Made by a program: the position numbers and the translations under genes. Below are positions 34,601 through 52,185 of a stretch of DNA of 64,000 bases, in pieces. The stretch is from assembly GCF_036250065.1 (NCBI RefSeq), contig NZ_CP109199.1:4712001-4776000 (forward strand), read 5' to 3'. The notes under the pieces are model-generated. The model did not search any database. It was not told the origin of the DNA and was given only the letters and a program-made list of their open reading frames with translations. How positions within the stretch are numbered: position 1 is the first letter of the stretch; every line of letters begins with the position of its first letter. This stretch comes from Micromonospora sp. NBC_01699. GTDB taxonomy: Bacteria > Actinomycetota > Actinomycetes > Mycobacteriales > Micromonosporaceae.

Positions 34601-36279
34601 GTGCCCCGGATGCCCGCCTCGGGGGAGCCGGCAGCGAGTTCGGTGAGTCCCTCGACGAGGGCGGGGCGCTCACCGACGAGCACGGCCCGATGGTCGAAGG
34701 TGGCCCGGGTGGTGACGAGGGACCGGGCGAGGTCGATCGGTTCCACGCCGTCCCGGAGCAGCGGCAGGATCTGCCGGGCCTGGTCGAACAACGCCTGGGC
34801 GGTGTGCGCGGACAGGGTCAGCGGAATTGGCCCGGCCGGCGGCGGGGTCCGTTCGGCAGTTTCGGTTGGTGGTGGTTCCTCAAGGATGACGTGGGCGTTC
34901 GTACCACTGATACCAAAAGACGACACCGCCGCACGACGCGGCCGATCCCCGGCCGGCCACGGCACCGACTCCGTCAACAACGACACCGCACCCGACGACC
35001 AATCAACCAACGGCGACGGCGCATCCACATGCACCGTACGCGGCAACACCCCATGCCCAAAAGCACCAATCAACTTAATAATCCCCGCCGCACCCGACGC
35101 CGCCTGAGTATGACCAATATTCGACTTCACCGACCCCAACCACAACGGCACACCACCCACCCGACCCTGCCCATACGTCGCCAACAACGCCTCCGCCTCA
35201 ATCGGATCACCCAACCGAGTCCCCGTACCATGCCCCTCCACCACATCCACATCACCCACACCCAACCCCGCATCCCGCAACGCCGCCCGAATCACCCGCT
35301 GCTGCGCCAACCCATTAGGCGCCGTCAAACCATTCGACGCACCATCCTGATTAACCGCCGAACCCCGCACCACCGCCAACACCCGACGCCCCTGCGCCAC
35401 CGCATCAGACAACCGCTGCACCACCAAAAACCCCACACCCTCCGACCAACCCGTCCCATCAGCACCCGCAGCAAACGACTTACACCGCCCATCCACCGCC
35501 AACCCCCGCTGCCGAGAAAACTCCACAAACGCCGTCGGCCGCGCCATCACCGTCACCCCACCAGCCAACGCCAACGAACACTCACCCCGCCGCAACGCCT
35601 GCACCGCCAAATGCAACGACACCAACGACGACGAACACGCCGTATCCACCGTCAACGCCGGCCCCTGCAAACCCAACAAAAACGACACCCGCCCCGAAAT
35701 CACCGAAGCCAAATTCCCCACCATCTGATGACCATCAACCACCACACCACTCTCCAACAACGCCCACTCATAATCCCGATAAAACGCACCCGCAAAAACA
35801 CCCGTCAACGAACCCCGCAAAGACAACGGATCCAAACCCGCCCGCTCAAACGCCTCCCACGCCACCTCCAACACCAAACGCTGCTGCGGATCCATCGCCA
35901 ACGCCTCACGCGGCGACACCCCAAAAAACTCAGCATCAAAATCCGCCGCATCATACAAAAACCCACCCTCACGCACATACGACGTCCCCACCCGATCAGG
36001 ATCCGAATCAAACAAACCCTCCAAATCCCAACCACGATCCACCGGAAAACCCGAAACCCCATCACCACCCCCCGCCACCAAATCCCACAAACCCTCCGGC
36101 GACACCACCCCACCCGGAAAACGACACGCCGCACCCACCACCGCCACCGGCTCACCAGCCGCCGCCAACAAATCACGATTCACCCGACGAAGACGCGACA
36201 CCTCCTTCACCGACTCCCGCAAAGCACCCACCAACGCCCCACGAGACGAATCCATCGAAGACTCCCCACCAGAGACCAT
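22624..36279 (-). CDS. Type I modular PKS gene C, modules 3, 4 and 5
   Basis: A 4,551-aa protein with three modules. ATG 36279 overlaps the TGA of gene B by one base (TGATG), so translation is probably coupled; Met9 is a less likely alternative start. An N-terminal docking helix (about 14-37) precedes module 3: KS-AT(YASH)-KR(LDD, B1)-ACP, about 47-1530. Module 4 is KS-AT(QAFH, malonyl)-KR(Trp present, no LDD: A1)-ACP, about 1552-3005. Module 5 is KS-AT(YAAH, methylmalonyl-like)-degenerate KR-ACP, about 3022-4470. All KS carry TACSSS. The module 5 KR lost its GGTGxxG site and catalytic Tyr, so a keto group is expected. The C-terminus ([17 protein letters not shown]) is a docking tail for gene D. 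The first 1.4 kb duplicates the start of gene B. Confidence 0.98.
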   Translation of the reverse strand: MVSGGESSMDSSRGALVGALRESVKEVSRLRRVNRDLLAAAGEPVAVVGAACRFPGGVVSPEGLWDLVAGGGDGVSGFPVDRGWDLEGLFDSDPDRVGTSYVREGGFLYDAADFDAEFFGVSPREALAMDPQQRLVLEVAWEAFERAGLDPLSLRGSLTGVFAGAFYRDYEWALLESGVVVDGHQMVGNLASVISGRVSFLLGLQGPALTVDTACSSSLVSLHLAVQALRRGECSLALAGGVTVMARPTAFVEFSRQRGLAVDGRCKSFAAGADGTGWSEGVGFLVVQRLSDAVAQGRRVLAVVRGSAVNQDGASNGLTAPNGLAQQRVIRAALRDAGLGVGDVDVVEGHGTGTRLGDPIEAEALLATYGQGRVGGVPLWLGSVKSNIGHTQAASGAAGIIKLIGAFGHGVLPRTVHVDAPSPLVDWSSGAVSLLTESVPWPAGDRPRRAAVSSFGISGTNAHVILEEPPPTETAERTPPPAGPIPLTLSAHTAQALFDQARQILPLLRDGVEPIDLARSLVTTRATFDHRAVLVGERPALVEGLTELAAGSPEAGIRGTVADTGSVVFVFPGQGSQWPGMAKDLLDTSSVFADRMAECEAALKPFVTWSLTDLIRAGDPWDRVDVVQPALFSVMVSLAAVWRSYGVEPDAVLGHSQGEIAAAVVAGGLSLEDGAKVVALRSRTLAGLAGRGGMASVTRSPEQTADLIAPWSGRISVAAVNGPAATVVAGPPDALTELLARCTADGIRARRVDVDYASHHVQVEEIRDDLHTALTGLAPLTGDIPFYSTVDGDWLDTAALDGGYWYRNLRHPVAFAPAVRALAVSGHTTFIEMSPHPVLTAGIDDTAQDAGIPVIALGTLRRDEGTPHRLLGALAEAWVRGLPVTWEVALSGADPRPVELPTYPFQRRHYWPDPTRRPTQPSVQGDDLLRELEDHTLPDLAAALNVDADALATVLPALSAWRAARTDAGRADAWRYRVGWQPLSLAPAPPPAGRWLVLTPERVGVPDGVVPEHVHVTVPVDADRAALTALLRAALADRPVAGVLSLLADEERPYPGEFDLPGGLALTLAAAQALGDVGIDAPLWCTTRGVATIGFGEQPGPPAHAAVAGLCRTVALEHPDRWGGLVDLPPVLDERSTARLRTVLAGAGDEDHIAVRPSGAYGRRLVPAPAPGRLDERWPTTGTVLITGGTGGLGAHLARRLASAGTPHLLLLSRRGADAPGAAELHEELTGLGAAVTITATDVTDPDQLAVALDGIPARWPLSAIFHAAGVLDDGLLDTLTPDRLTTVLRGKLTGAVNLQAATAGHDVEAFVLFSSLSGVVGSAGQANYAAANAALDAFAATRHAAGLPVTSVSWGVWAGPGMVDQSRTDRLGDAGVRAMDPVTAIRALGRILAAGVRHAVVADVRWPRFVASGRARASALIGDLPGMETTAADADEPDTSLRARLATLPPPERRHVLTGLVQDLTARVLGHANATEVNPARAFAEIGFDSLNAVALRNRLAAATGLRLPTTLVFDHATPNALAGHLATELAGAEPVPAPAGSVAGTAASAADEPIAIVGIGCRYPGGAHGPDAYWRLLAEGRDAVTDWPADRGWDTERLYDPDRSRPGTTYSRRGGFLAGAGDFDAEFFGISPREALAMDPQQRLLLETSWEAIEHAAIDPTSLRGSAVGVFIGTNGQDYASRLTEVGTAEGHVITGTSASVLSGRVSYTLGLAGPAITLDTACSSSLVTLHLAVQALRRGECVQALAGGVTVMSTPTVFVEFSRQGGLAPDGRCKAFSADADGTAWAEGAGVLLLERLSDARRHGHRVLALLTGTAINQDGASNGLTAPNGTAQQQVIRAALGAAGIGAADVGAVEAHGTGTELGDPIEAQALQAVYGTEHDTERPLWLGSVKSNIGHTQAAAGVAGVIKMVLALRHRTLPPTLHADQPTPHLDWSGSGLRLLTGATAWPTGAQPRRAGVSSFGISGTNAHVIVQEAPPADEPAAPSAEPLPTPLLLSGATPDAVRAQAVRLGKHLDAGRTELAEVAHTLATGRAALRHRAAILRHDAAKAREALAALATGDRAPALLTGVATGTGRTAFLFPGQGSQLARAGAELYRAEPVFADALDDVLAHLAPYVDASLPDIMFAAEGTDRAELLHRTRYTQPALFAVEVGLYRLLAARGVHPDLMIGHSVGELAAAHAAGVLSLADAAMLVAARGRLMDELPTGGVMVAVEATEDEALDALIGTPVAIAAVNGPTAIVLSGDADAVHAVAGRFARTGRRTRALTVSQAFHSAHMDPMLDEFRRVAESVTYAPPQVPVISNVTGAAVAPDADHWVRHARSTVRFLDGARRLHAEGATTFLEVGPGGVLTAMLAACLPAESGSVALPLLPGGRPETQSVTTALAALSVRGLPVAWHSTGRRVDLPTYPFQHRRFWPTPAPADPIDEVPALRYRVSWAPLTAPAEPRLTGTWALIVPPGDAVTEDGIAPPGDPLMSFGGAVPVGDALGSYGADVTVVPAGPDLAERLDGTAWAGVVSLLESTGDTLRLVRAVTGAAGGARLWCVTSGVAQDTPPDPELAQIWGLGRVVALEHPDRWGGLADLPATPDAGALRLLAAYLSGGFGDEDQLAIRPTGASGRRLVRATPPAARAGRHWTPTGTTLITGGTGGIGAALARELAADGAGHLVLVGRRGTAAPGVGELVADLERAGTRVTVAACDVTDRTALAELLDRLYAAGDPPRAVFHAAGVVSIARIDARTGNDDETAAELAAKATAASHLDSLLDGRPLDAFVLFSSIAGIWGSGGQSGYAAANAHLEALAAGRRARGLPATCVAWGPWAGTGMARGDAGTSLRRHGLVGLRPAVALAALRQAIDLDEPDLVVADVDWPRFLPTFTVARPSALLSGLSEPSEPESTADRTGTEPDRAGTGSETGWRRRFARLTAAERHDALRELVGTEVATALGHDPGHQIDPVRPLRDLGFDSLTTVELRDRIGAATGLTLPVTLMFDHPTADALSAHLHVLLTGGTPTPAPATGPASTDPAEPLAIVAMACRFPGGVRTPEDLWTLVVDETDAIGLMPADRGWDLAARHDPDPQHPGTFYPAGGGFLADAGDFDAAFFGVSPREALAMDPQQRLLLETAWEALERAGMDPARLAGSAGGVFVGLAGQGYGTGPNTGDVEGHLLTGTVTSVASGRISYQLGLEGPAITLDTACSSSLVALHLAGQALRAGECTFALVGGAAVMAGPDVLVEFSRQGGLSGDGRCRSFAETADGTGWGEGVGMLVVERLADARRNGHPVLAVVRGTAVNSDGASNGLTAPNGLAQQRVIRQALANARLSAADIDVVEAHGTGTVLGDPIEAQALLATYGQDRNGRGALRLGSLKSNIGHTQAAAGVAGVIKMVQAMRHRVLPRTLHVDEASTRVDWSAGELELLTEAQPWTTDGRPRRAGVSAFGMSGTNAHVIVEEAPEADPPTAARPQEEAPEADPPTAARPQAGPVSLVLSARTGTALCAQAARLAAHLTTEPGLPLADVAHALVTTRSAFGVRAVVTGTDRAAMLRSLTELAADQPAAGVVRADATRARTVFVFPGQGSQWVGMARELLDESAVFAERMGECAAALGPYVDWSLLDLVRAGGSWDRVDVVQPVLFSVMVSLASVWRGYGVEPDAVVGHSQGEIAAAVVAGGLSLADGAMVVALRSRALRALSGRGAMVSLAVDRARAERLLDPLTSSVAAVNGPASVIVAGEPAALDRLLADCERDGVRARRLPVDYAAHSGQVEQVRDELLAAIAAVRPTPTTVPLYSTVTGERTDGESLTAQYWYRNLREPVEFAAGTKRLLEAGFSRFVEVSTHPVLVPGILDTAEEAGRAVTAFGTLRRDDGGVSRLLTALGEAWCDGASVSWGAVPELAGTGRATVPLPTYPFDRQRYWLPTPGRYAAPGGAEVDRTRSYRVRWQPMPVSAAGRLTGEWLLVVPAGHGGHPVVATCRDALRQAGARPRVVTADEVRQAVSGEPAGILSLLALDDAPAPGTTAPTGLVATVQLLQTLDRRGLTAPLWCVTTGAVAVDGEPLAHPDQAGVWGIGQVMLLEQEPRWGGLLDLPGTGAAGPTGRLAGILAGGHGEDQIALRPDGAHVPRLVEAALPAPSAPARPARRDWAPDGGYALIVGRLDGLTMELARWLARRGAAHVVVGAAGRPDPTVVAALRAELSDLGAELTVTDDDPTAPDPVPGTPAVVLYLAEPDEPGATLTTLTAGELDDVIRTTVPRVRDLPGLGTDATTSLVLVTPLSAIWGSARRGASTAAYATTQALARQRRDDGGHALVVALGGQDPRSAGSDRPVAPATVTALLEQLLDQDETSGVIADIDMDRMIASVPGPRALGLMRELPEVAEALRTPPGAEATLADALTARLRPLDAPTRRKVLLDLVAEHAAAILGHPDRRAIRPEEAFSAIGFDSMLAVQFRNRLRTATGVPLPATVVFDHPTPNALVDLLFDELCAETAESEQVLGELARLESVLAALSPDVAGGKEITARLNGLARRWSESAAPAPRADDIESATADELFDLLDNDYGVA
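25263..25585 (-). repeat. Near-identical AT segment (module 5 copy)
   Basis: Same AT N-terminal segment as 5730-6052 (offset 19,533), including the unusual codon style. The boundaries coincide with the ALRS motif and the start of the FVFPGQG motif. Confidence 0.8.
25851..25940 (-). repeat. 45-bp in-frame duplication in the module 5 KS-AT linker
   Basis: Two copies of a 45-bp unit coding for [15 protein letters not shown], in the linker where length changes are probably tolerated. Confidence 0.85.
27262..31625 (-). other. PKS module 4: KS-AT(malonyl)-KR(A1)-ACP
   Basis: AT has GHSVGE and SQAFHS, a conservative HAFH variant, so malonyl. KR has GGTGGIG, no LDD, and WGSGGQSGY: Trp eight residues before the catalytic Tyr and Gln rather than His at minus three, so A1-like. 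Predicted unit: L-hydroxyl next to CH2. Confidence 0.87.
31690..36158 (-). other. PKS module 3: KS-AT(methylmalonyl)-KR(B1)-ACP
   Basis: The KS lies within the long direct repeat shared with module 2. AT has GHSQG and VDYASH. KR has GGTGGLG, LDDG, FVLFSS and NYAAANA without the B2 proline, so B1. Predicted unit: D-hydroxyl and unepimerised methyl. Confidence 0.88.
34860..36247 (-). repeat. Long direct repeat, copy in gene C (docking domain plus KS)
   Basis: 1,388 bp that appear identical to 40367-41754. The two antisense and sense reading frames translate identically, and sampled lines match base for base. Similarity continues weakly to the start codon. Composition is unusual: the plus strand is rich in A and C, and sampled lines are near 57-65% GC against well over 70% around it. 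The coding strand uses T- and G-ending codons. Confidence 0.93.
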
Positions 36280-39200
36280 CAGGAATCAACAACCTCGGTC
36301 GCCAGCCGGATCAGCTCCGCGACGCCCAATTCATCGATCACCCCGTCGTCGTCGGCCGCCACGACGGGAGCGACGGGACCGACGGGAACGCCCGGATCGC
36401 CGGACTCCAGCAGGGCGAGCAGCCCGGCCAGTAGTCCGGCCTCGCGTAGCCGGTCGACCGGCAGCGCGGCGAACTCCCGGCGGAAGCGGTTCTCGTCGAA
36501 GTCGCCGGGACCGTCCGGGGCGGTTTCCACCACCAGTTCGTCGTGCAGCAGCCGCGCCAGGGCGGCCGGTGTGGGGTGGTCGAAGACCACCGTCGGGGCC
36601 AGGCGTACCCCGGTCGCCCGGATCAGTGCGTTTCGCAGTTCCAGCGCGGTGAGCGAGTCGGCGCCGAGGTCGGTGAAGCTGCGCTCCACCGGGATCCGGG
36701 CGGCGCCGGGGTAGTTGAGCACGGTGGCGGTCTCGGCACGGACCAGGTCAGTCAGGGCCCGGTGCCGCTTGGGCGGGCTCAGCGTGGCGAGGCGTCGCTT
36801 CAGGGCGTCCACGTCGGAAAGACGGTGCCGGGGCGTGCGACGGGCGCGGGCCAGGCCGCGCAGCAGGGCCGGCGCGTCCGGGTCGAGCGCCGCGGTGTCG
36901 AGCCGAAGGGGTACGACGTGGGCCGGCTCGCCGGCCAGGGCCGCCTCCAGCAGCCTCAACCCGTCGTCCGTGGCGAGCACGCCGACACCGCTGCGGGCGA
37001 CCCGTGCGAGGTCGGCCGCGCCGAGCGTGGCGGCCATGCCGCTCCCGGCCCAGGCACCCCAGCCGAGCGAGAGTGCGGGGCGGCCGCGTACCCGCCGGTG
37101 CCGCGCGAGCGCGTCCAGGAACGCGTTCCCCGCCGCGTAGCCGGCCTGGCCGGCGGTGCCGAGGGTCCCGGCGACCGAGGAGAACACCACGAACGCGGCG
37201 AGGTCGGCGTCGCGGGTGAGGTCGTGCAGGTTCCACCCGGCGTCCACCTTGGGCCGCAACACCGTGTCGACGCGGGCACCGGTGAGCGCGCCGAGCACGC
37301 CGTCGTCCAGGACGCCGGCGGCGTGCACCACGGCGGTCAGCGGATGCCCGGTGGGGATCGTGGCGAGCAGCGTGGCGAGCGCGTCCCGGTCGGCGGCGTC
37401 GCAGGCGGCGATGGTGACCTGCGCACCGAGCCCGGTCAGCTCGGCGCGCAGGTCGTCGGCGCCGGGCGCGTCCGGGCCGCGCCGACTGAGCAGGAGCAGC
37501 CGCCGCACGCCGCGCGCGGTGACGAGGTGGTGGGCGACGAGCCGCCCGAGCGCGCCGGTCGCGCCGGTGACGAGCACCGTGCCGTGTTCCGGCCAGGGCG
37601 CCGGTTCGGCGGTGCCGGTGGCGGCCGGGACCAGCCGGGCGGCCAGCAGTGTCCCGTCGCGCAGGGCGAGCTGCGGTTCGTCGAGGCCGAGCACCCGGGG
37701 CAGCGCTCGGGCGGAGGCCGGGGCCGGGTCGAGGTCCACGAGTACGAACCGACCGGGGTTCTCGGTCGCGGCGGACAGCATCAGCCCACGGGCGGCGGCC
37801 ACGGGCAGGTTCTCGCCGGTGGTGGCGCCGTAGGTGACGACGATCATCGGGGTGCTGCCGAACCGTTCGTCGGCGATCCACGCCTGCGCCTGAGCGAGCG
37901 CGTGGTGGCAGGTGGCGTGGACGGTGGCGGTGAGGTCGGCGCCCTCGTCGGGCCGTACCTCGCGCAGGACCAGCAGCACCGCGTCCGGTACGGGGTCGCC
38001 GGCCGCGGCCAGCGCGTCCAGGTCGGGGTAGCGGCTGGTCCGCTGCCCCGCGTCGGTCAGTGCCGAGGCGAGCCGCTGCCCGTCACCGAGCACCGCCCAG
38101 TGGGCGTCCGGGGCGGTGGGACCGGCCGGTACGGCCGCCCAGTCCACCTCGAACAGGGCGCCCGGCTGGTCGGCGGGGGCCTCCCGCAGTGTCAACGAGG
38201 CAACCGACGCCACCGGACGTCCGGCGGTGTCGGTGATGTCCAGTGAGACCGCGTCGGGGCCGACGGGTGCGATCCGGACCCGCACCGCCGCCGGGTCGGT
38301 GGAGAACCGGCGTACGCCCACCCACACGAACGGCAACCGGGTCGGCCCGGCCGTCGGCAGCGCGCCGAGCCCGATGGCGTGCAGCGTGGCGTCGAGCAGG
38401 GCGGGATGCAGCCCGAAGCGCTCCTTCCGCAGGCTCTCGTCGTCGGCGAGGCTGACCTCCGCGTACACCTCGCCGCCGCGCCGCCAGGCGGCTCGCAGGT
38501 TGCGGAACGCCGGCCCGTAGTGCAGCCGATGTCCGGCGAGTTCGTCGTACCGGCCGGTGAGGTCGATCGCCTCGGCGCCGGCTGGTGGCCACTCGTCGGA
38601 GCCGGTCGGGTCGTCCGCGTCGCTCGCGCTGGCCGCGCCGGCCGCGACGAGTTGCCAGTCCGGCGATCCGGCGGCGCGGGCGTGCACCGACACCGGCCGC
38701 TGGCCGGCGGTGTCGGCCTCGCCGACCGAGACCTGTACGTCGGTCGCGCCGGTCTGCGGCAGCACCAGCGACGACGTCATGGTCAGTTCGTCGAGGGTGT
38801 CGGCGCCGAGCCGGCCGGCGGCCTCCAGGGCGAGTTCGACGAGCGCGGCACCGGGGAACACCGGGCTCTCCCCCACCCGGTGATCGGCGAGCCACGGGTG
38901 GGTGTCCAGGGAGATCTGCCCGGTCAGCAGCACGGCGTCGGCGCCGGCCGGTCGTACGCCGGCCGCCAGCCACGGGTGGTCGACGGCGTCGAGGCCGAAG
39001 CCGGTGGCGTCGGCGTTGCGGCGCGCGGTGCCGCTGGGCCAGTAGCGTCGGCGGTGGAAGACGGCCGTGGGCAGGCTGACCCGGCGGGCGTCGGTCCCGG
39101 CGAACACCCGGGTCCAGTCGACGGTGGACCCGCGTGCGTGCAGGGCGGCCAGCGCGGCCACGAACGACCACTGCTCCGGGCGGTTCCCGCGCAGCGTCGC

Positions 39201-41785
39201 CACGAACGCGGGCGGCTCGAACGTGGGCGGCTCGACGTCGAGACCGGTGACGTACTCCTCCCCCATGGCGGTGAGGACGGCGTCGGGGCCGATCTCCAGG
39301 AAGGTCGCGGTCCCGGCGGTGTGCAGGTCCCCGAGGGTGTCCCCGAACCGCACCGCGTCGCGTACGTGCCGGACCCAGTATTCCGCCGTGTCGATCCGGT
39401 CGCCTGGGGTCACCGGCAGGGTGGGCGGATGGTACGTCAGGGTTTCGGCCACCGCGCGGAACTCGTCGAGCATGGGATCCATCCGCGGCGAGTGGAACGC
39501 GTGGCTGACCCGCAGCCGCCGCGTACGGTGTCCGCGCTCGGCAAGGACCGCTCCGACCTCGGCGACCGCGTCCTCGTCGCCGGAAAGGACCACCGCCCGG
39601 AACCCGTTGACCGCCGCGATCGCGACCCGGTCACCGCGTCCGGTCAGCAGGCCGGTCACCTCCTGCTCGGAGGCCCGGACGGACAGCATCGCGCCGCCCT
39701 CCGGCAGGGCCTGCATGAGGCGGGCGCGGGCGGTGACGAGCGCGGCGGCGTCCGGCAGGGAGAGCACCCCGGCCACGTGGGCGGCGACGAGCTGACCGAT
39801 CGAGTGCCCGGCGACGCGGCGCGGCCGGATCCCGACGTGCCGCAGTAGCGCGACGAGGGCGACCTCGAACGCGAACAGGCTCGACTGGGTGAAGATCGTC
39901 CGATCCAGCAGCTCCTGCTCGCCGCCGGCCAGGACGTCGCGCAGCGGTCGGCCGAGCCGGTCGCCGAACGCGGCGCAGCTCTCGTCGAGCGCCTCGGCGA
40001 AGACCGGGAACCGCGCGGCCAGTTCGCGTCCCATTCCGGCGCGCTGCGCGCCCTGCCCGGTGAACAGGAAGGCGAGTTCGCCGCTGGTGGACGGGCCGCC
40101 GCGCAGGATGCGCGGGTTGGTGCCGCCGTCGGCGAACACCGCCAGGTCCCCGAGGAGGGTGGCCCGGTCGTCGCCGACGACGACGGCCCGGTGCGCCAGC
40201 AGCGCCCTGGTGGTGGCCAGCGACAGCATGACGTCGGCCGGGTGGTCGTGTGGGCGGGCGAGCAGGTGCGCGTGCAGGCGGGCGGCCTGTTCCCGCACCG
40301 CCGGCTCACTGGCGGCGGAGACCGGCCAGACCAGGGTTCCGGTTTCCGCGGTGCGCTCGCCGCGCGTTTCGGTTGGTGGTGGTTCCTCAAGGATGACGTG
40401 GGCGTTCGTACCACTGATACCAAAAGACGACACCGCCGCACGACGCGGCCGATCCCCGGCCGGCCACGGCACCGACTCCGTCAACAACGACACCGCACCC
40501 GACGACCAATCAACCAACGGCGACGGCGCATCCACATGCACCGTACGCGGCAACACCCCATGCCCAAAAGCACCAATCAACTTAATAATCCCCGCCGCAC
40601 CCGACGCCGCCTGAGTATGACCAATATTCGACTTCACCGACCCCAACCACAACGGCACACCACCCACCCGACCCTGCCCATACGTCGCCAACAACGCCTC
40701 CGCCTCAATCGGATCACCCAACCGAGTCCCCGTACCATGCCCCTCCACCACATCCACATCACCCACACCCAACCCCGCATCCCGCAACGCCGCCCGAATC
40801 ACCCGCTGCTGCGCCAACCCATTAGGCGCCGTCAAACCATTCGACGCACCATCCTGATTAACCGCCGAACCCCGCACCACCGCCAACACCCGACGCCCCT
40901 GCGCCACCGCATCAGACAACCGCTGCACCACCAAAAACCCCACACCCTCCGACCAACCCGTCCCATCAGCACCCGCAGCAAACGACTTACACCGCCCATC
41001 CACCGCCAACCCCCGCTGCCGAGAAAACTCCACAAACGCCGTCGGCCGCGCCATCACCGTCACCCCACCAGCCAACGCCAACGAACACTCACCCCGCCGC
41101 AACGCCTGCACCGCCAAATGCAACGACACCAACGACGACGAACACGCCGTATCCACCGTCAACGCCGGCCCCTGCAAACCCAACAAAAACGACACCCGCC
41201 CCGAAATCACCGAAGCCAAATTCCCCACCATCTGATGACCATCAACCACCACACCACTCTCCAACAACGCCCACTCATAATCCCGATAAAACGCACCCGC
41301 AAAAACACCCGTCAACGAACCCCGCAAAGACAACGGATCCAAACCCGCCCGCTCAAACGCCTCCCACGCCACCTCCAACACCAAACGCTGCTGCGGATCC
41401 ATCGCCAACGCCTCACGCGGCGACACCCCAAAAAACTCAGCATCAAAATCCGCCGCATCATACAAAAACCCACCCTCACGCACATACGACGTCCCCACCC
41501 GATCAGGATCCGAATCAAACAAACCCTCCAAATCCCAACCACGATCCACCGGAAAACCCGAAACCCCATCACCACCCCCCGCCACCAAATCCCACAAACC
41601 CTCCGGCGACACCACCCCACCCGGAAAACGACACGCCGCACCCACCACCGCCACCGGCTCACCAGCCGCCGCCAACAAATCACGATTCACCCGACGAAGA
41701 CGCGACACCTCCTTCACCGACTCCCGCAAAGCACCCACCAACGCCCCACGAGACAAATCCGCCGAAGAATCATCAACAGAAACCA

Positions 41786-41786
<1 letters not shown>
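36279..41786 (-). CDS. Type I PKS gene B, single module 2: KS-AT(malonyl)-DH-KR-ACP
   Basis: A 1,835-aa single-module protein. ATG 41786 overlaps the TAA stop of gene A by one base (TAATG), giving translational coupling. Order: docking helix (about 14-37), KS (about 40-460, Cys about 216), AT (FTGQGAQ about 573, GHSIGQ about 660, HAFH about 762: malonyl), DH (about 970-1132), KR (GATGALG about 1410, LDD, Tyr about 1550: B1), ACP (GADSL about 1710) and a C-terminal docking peptide. The DH motif is [10 protein letters not shown], with Gly one position early, but the His, Pro and DATLH are kept, so it is probably active. The expected product is a second conjugated CH=CH. The docking region and KS are the same as at the start of gene C. 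Confidence 0.97.
40367..41754 (-). repeat. Long direct repeat, copy in gene B (docking domain plus KS)
   Basis: Second copy of the 1,388-bp repeat, offset by 5,507 bp from the gene C copy. That offset equals the distance between the two start codons. The low-GC style continues beyond the repeat into the last about 60 bases of gene A (41788-41850), so the imported-looking segment spans the A/B docking junction. Confidence 0.93.
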
Positions 41787-49042
<7,256 letters not shown>

Positions 49043-49264
49043 TGCGCCCACCCGAGCCGGAATTCCATCATCAACGCGATGCGCTCCCTCACAGGGAAAT
49101 CGGGTAGAAATTGCTCGTACGACGTTCCGACCAGAATGGTTCCACCACCGCATATCGTCTCGATAGCGCCCGGCTAGACAGCGTGTCGCGAGCTTGCCCG
49201 GCTGATCCACCGGTGGGTAACGTTTAATAATTCGTCGGGCGAGCGCTAGCAGGAAGGGCGGCCG
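49043..49264. promoter_or_regulatory. Divergent promoter region, PKS operon / starter genes
   Basis: 222 bp between the oppositely oriented starts of gene A and the discrete acyltransferase. It is less GC-rich than the flanks. A possible rightward promoter is TTGCCC (49194-49199), an 18-nt spacer and TAACGT (49218-49223). I could not assign the leftward promoter. Confidence 0.55.
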
Positions 49265-50227
49265 ATGTCGCTGGGTTATCTGTTCGGTGGCGGTGTCGGG
49301 AGTGAGCCGCGCGGCGTCGCCCTGTACCACGGATTCGTCGGCGTGCGTAATCTTTATGAGCAGGTCGCGGAATGGACCGGGCTGAGCGTCGGGCAGATTC
49401 TGGAGGAGGATCTTCCCGAGGACGTCGAGATTCGGCAGAGCGTGGGTACGGTCCGGGAGTCGGTGCACGCCATCGCGGTGCACGACGTGCTCGCCGAGCA
49501 CGGGCTGCGGCCGTCGGTGCTGGGCGGGCTGAGCCTCGGCGGGATGTCGGCGGCCTGTCTGGCCGGGGCGATCAGCCGCCGCGCCCTGTTCGAGATGCTC
49601 GCGTACGCCCGCAACACCCCGGGGCAGCCGGTCGGCACCCCGGAGCAGGGACTGGCGCTGGCGTTCGAGCCGGCCACCGACAACACCGGCCACCATCGCG
49701 GGGCGGGACGCCCGGGGGTGTATCTGGCCGGGACGTTCGGGTTGACCACCGACGGCGCGACCCGCATCCTCATGCTCTCCGGCGAGAAGGCGGCCCTGGA
49801 CGCGCTCGCCACGGAGCTGCCGCAGGGTTCCGTGATCCCCATGCCCGGCCGCTCGATCGCCATCCACTCGCCGCTGCGCGCCGGCTTCCGTACGTTCATG
49901 GCGCCGTACATCGACGCCATGCCGTTCCAGGATCCCGGTCTGCCGCTCATCTCCTGCCTGGACCGCAGGGTGCTGGTCGCCGCCGAGGAGGTGCGCGACA
50001 TGTTCCACCGCAACCCCACCGACCCGATCAACCTCGTGCACATCTGCGAGGCCATGAAGGACGAGGGCGTACGGCTGGGCCTGGTGATGGGGGGATCCGT
50101 CCCGGACGGTGTCCTGCGGTTCCCGTTTCCGGTGGTGCACGTCGACCGTCCGGAGCACCTGGACCAGGTGATGACCACGGTGTTCGAACTCGGCATCGAG
50201 CTGGCCCCGGGACGGTCACCGCGATGA
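49265..50227 (+). CDS. Discrete (trans-acting) acyl-CoA:ACP acyltransferase, probable starter loader
   Basis: 320 aa from ATG 49265, with an AGGAAGG ribosome site. The fold is malonyl-transferase (FabD/PKS-AT)-like but divergent. The nucleophile motif is GLSLGG (Ser90), the second catalytic His is His201 in [11 protein letters not shown], aligned with HAFH, and Arg116 sits where ATs bind the free carboxylate of a dicarboxylic acyl group. The N-terminal GQGSQ motif is replaced by FGGGVGSEP. Ser, His and Arg together suggest an active enzyme for a malonyl-type substrate with a non-standard side chain. It is divergent from gene A, whose KSQ loading module lacks an AT, and overlaps the next gene by ATGA. 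I infer that it loads the starter ACP. An editing or decorating transferase is the alternative. Confidence 0.82.
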   Translation: MSLGYLFGGGVGSEPRGVALYHGFVGVRNLYEQVAEWTGLSVGQILEEDLPEDVEIRQSVGTVRESVHAIAVHDVLAEHGLRPSVLGGLSLGGMSAACLAGAISRRALFEMLAYARNTPGQPVGTPEQGLALAFEPATDNTGHHRGAGRPGVYLAGTFGLTTDGATRILMLSGEKAALDALATELPQGSVIPMPGRSIAIHSPLRAGFRTFMAPYIDAMPFQDPGLPLISCLDRRVLVAAEEVRDMFHRNPTDPINLVHICEAMKDEGVRLGLVMGGSVPDGVLRFPFPVVHVDRPEHLDQVMTTVFELGIELAPGRSPR

Positions 50228-51315
50228 ACGCACCGAACGGCACGGTGGCCGCGGAATGCGACGCCCTGGTCAAGACGTGGCTCGACACCGATCTGGACGA
50301 GTGGACCCGCCGGGTGGTCCGGCGGCACTTCCAGCCGGGCACCGGCTCGCCGTACTGGCTCCAGCGTGCCACCGGGCTCGACTTCGACCCGCGTGACATC
50401 ACCCGCTACGACGAGCTGACGGCGTTCGGGCCGTTTCCCCTGGACACCCTCCGCACACTGGATCCGACCCGACTGGTCCCCCTCGGGGTGCCACGTCCGC
50501 TGACCGGACGCATCTGGGACAGCGGCGGCACCACGGGTACGCCCTGCCGGGTCCACTACACCCCGGACATGCTGATGCACCGGGGCGTGTGGCGCCGGTG
50601 GTCGTTCGTGGCCGAGGGGTTCGAGGCGCACCGTACGTGGCTCCAGGCGACCCCGACGGGACCGCACCTGATCGGCAACGGCACGTGGGAGGCGAGTCAG
50701 CTGCACGCGGGCCTGGTCTATGCCATCGACATGGATCCGCGCTGGGTGAAGCGGCTGATCCGGGAACGTCGGCTGGCGGAGGCGAACGAGTACAGCGCCC
50801 ACCTGGTGGAGCAGATAGCGGACGTGCTCCGGCAGGGTGACGTCGACTACCTGAACACCACCCCGGCCCTGTTGCAGGTGCTGATGCGCCGCCATCCGGA
50901 CCTGGTGGCCGGGCTGGCCGGGGTACGGCTGAGCGGCACCCAGGTCAGCCCGGACATGTACCGCGACTTCGTGGCGGCGCTGGATGGCGGCATCGTCGGG
51001 CGCAGCTACGGCAACACCTTCGGCAACGCCGCCGGCCTGCCGCCGGAGCAGAACGGCGAACTACTTCCGTACGCCCCGAACTATCCGCAGGTCACCATGG
51101 CGGTCGTCAACCGCACCGACTGGACGGCGCCGGTGCCGTACGGGGCGACCGGCCAGGTCCGGCTGACCGTGTTGCACGAGGACCTGTTCCTGCCCAACGT
51201 GCTGGAACGCGATCAGGCGCTGCGCCACGACACCGGTCCGGACTGGCCCTGCGACGGTGTCGCCAACGTTCGCCCGTTGCAGGTCACCGCCACCGCACCC
51301 GAGGGCCTCTACTGA
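50224..51315 (+). CDS. PaaK/LuxE-like adenylate-forming enzyme
   Basis: 363 aa from ATG 50224, overlapping the acyltransferase stop by four bases, so the two are co-translated. The ATP-binding P-loop SGGTTGTP is at residues 100-107. YGNTFGNAAG (about 260) fits the A5-like motif of the PaaK/LuxE branch, and a late GDL-like region follows. It is shorter than phenylacetate-CoA ligases (about 430 aa) and near LuxE acyl-protein synthetases (about 370 aa), so the small C-terminal lid domain may be reduced or missing. It probably activates a carboxylic acid as acyl-adenylate for transfer to CoA, ACP or a protein Cys. Context suggests starter activation for the adjacent acyltransferase; the acid itself cannot be read from sequence. 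Tailoring of the finished macrolide is the main alternative. Confidence 0.8.
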   Translation: MNAPNGTVAAECDALVKTWLDTDLDEWTRRVVRRHFQPGTGSPYWLQRATGLDFDPRDITRYDELTAFGPFPLDTLRTLDPTRLVPLGVPRPLTGRIWDSGGTTGTPCRVHYTPDMLMHRGVWRRWSFVAEGFEAHRTWLQATPTGPHLIGNGTWEASQLHAGLVYAIDMDPRWVKRLIRERRLAEANEYSAHLVEQIADVLRQGDVDYLNTTPALLQVLMRRHPDLVAGLAGVRLSGTQVSPDMYRDFVAALDGGIVGRSYGNTFGNAAGLPPEQNGELLPYAPNYPQVTMAVVNRTDWTAPVPYGATGQVRLTVLHEDLFLPNVLERDQALRHDTGPDWPCDGVANVRPLQVTATAPEGLY

Positions 51316-51448
51316 TCGATGTCCCCGTGCCGACTTCCGTCCAATCATCGTGGCGACTATTGCGCGGCCGATCGGCGCGGCCCATCATGGCAGCACGTAA
51401 TCGCAGCAACACTCCTCGTGTCCGCGTGGATCTAGCGAGAGGACCGAC

Positions 51449-52078
51449 ATGACCCTGATCGAGCACACTCGGCGACCGGAAACAGGACTTCGGAGCCTGC
51501 GCCACCTCGCGGCGGTCGTGCTGACCGCCATCCTGCTCGGAGTCGTCTCGGCGGTGGCGGTCGCGGCACCGGCCAGTGCGGCACCCGTAACCATCTGCAA
51601 GAGTTCTCCGATACCCGCCGGCTACGTCATCATCTCCCAGGGTTCATCGGCGTCCTGCCCCGGCAGCTTCCCCAATACCTGGACGATCGACACTCCGTCC
51701 ACCACCGGAACCACGACGATCTGCAAGGTGTCCGCCCTCCCGAGCGGGTACGTCATCGTCAGCGAGAGTTCCTCGGCATCCTGCCCCGGCAGCTTCCCCA
51801 ACACCTGGACGATCCGGCTGCCGTCCACCACCGGAACCACGACGATCTGCAAGGTGTCCGCCCTCCCGAGCGGGTACGTCATCGTCAGCGAGAGTTCCTC
51901 GGCATCCTGCCCCGGCAGCTTCCCCAACACCTGGACGATCCGGCTGCCCTCCACCACGGGGACCACCGTCATCTGCACGGTCTCGCCGATCCCGTCGGGA
52001 TACGTCGTGATCGGCACGGGTTCCTCGGCATCCTGCCCGGGCAGCTTCCCCAACACGCGCACCATCCGCCTACCCTGA
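51449..52078 (+). CDS. Secreted protein of four tandem two-cysteine repeats
   Basis: 209 aa. ATG 51449 follows a GAGAGGA ribosome site. The N-terminus is a long Sec signal peptide (hydrophobic about 19-42) with probable cleavage at PASA-AP. The mature protein is four repeats of about 42 residues, each with ICK...GYV(I/V)...SCPGSFPNTWTI and two Cys that probably form an intra-repeat disulfide. Repeats 2 and 3 are identical over 126 bp except for the last base, so the duplication is recent. No enzyme motif is visible. A small beta-rich, disulfide-stabilised extracellular or envelope protein is likely. It stands alone between the starter genes and a convergent oxygenase gene, and is probably not part of the PKS cluster. 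Confidence 0.85.
   Translation: MTLIEHTRRPETGLRSLRHLAAVVLTAILLGVVSAVAVAAPASAAPVTICKSSPIPAGYVIISQGSSASCPGSFPNTWTIDTPSTTGTTTICKVSALPSGYVIVSESSSASCPGSFPNTWTIRLPSTTGTTTICKVSALPSGYVIVSESSSASCPGSFPNTWTIRLPSTTGTTVICTVSPIPSGYVVIGTGSSASCPGSFPNTRTIRLP
51697..51948 (+). repeat. 126-bp perfect tandem duplication in the secreted repeat protein
   Basis: Copies 51697-51822 and 51823-51948 differ only at the last base. The flanking first and fourth units are diverged. Confidence 0.92.
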
Positions 52079-52124
52079 TTCCCACCCGAGCGGGACCACC
52101 GCGCGCCTTGCCATAACCCTCACG

Positions 52125-52158
52125 ATTCGGCCCGGGATCCCAATGCCCCGGGCCGAAT
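52125..52158. terminator. Bidirectional hairpin terminator
   Basis: Perfect 12-bp stem ATTCGGCCCGGG / CCCGGGCCGAAT with a 10-nt loop, between two convergent genes (ends at 52078 and 52186). There is no clear U-tract, as is usual in actinomycetes. Confidence 0.85.
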
Positions 52159-52185
52159 TGGTGCCGCCGCTGTTGCTCTTACCGA

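Noticed and set aside
34690-36714. Plus-strand frames rich in His, Arg, Gln and Thr at 34690-36714 and 40191-41789
   Set aside because: These are antisense readings of the repeated docking-KS DNA. They are useful only because their identity confirms the DNA repeat.
49043-50158. Upstream in-frame extension of PKS gene A to 50158
   Set aside because: It is antisense to the whole discrete AT gene, has no KS, docking or other recognisable domain, and ATG 49042 gives a normal KS start.
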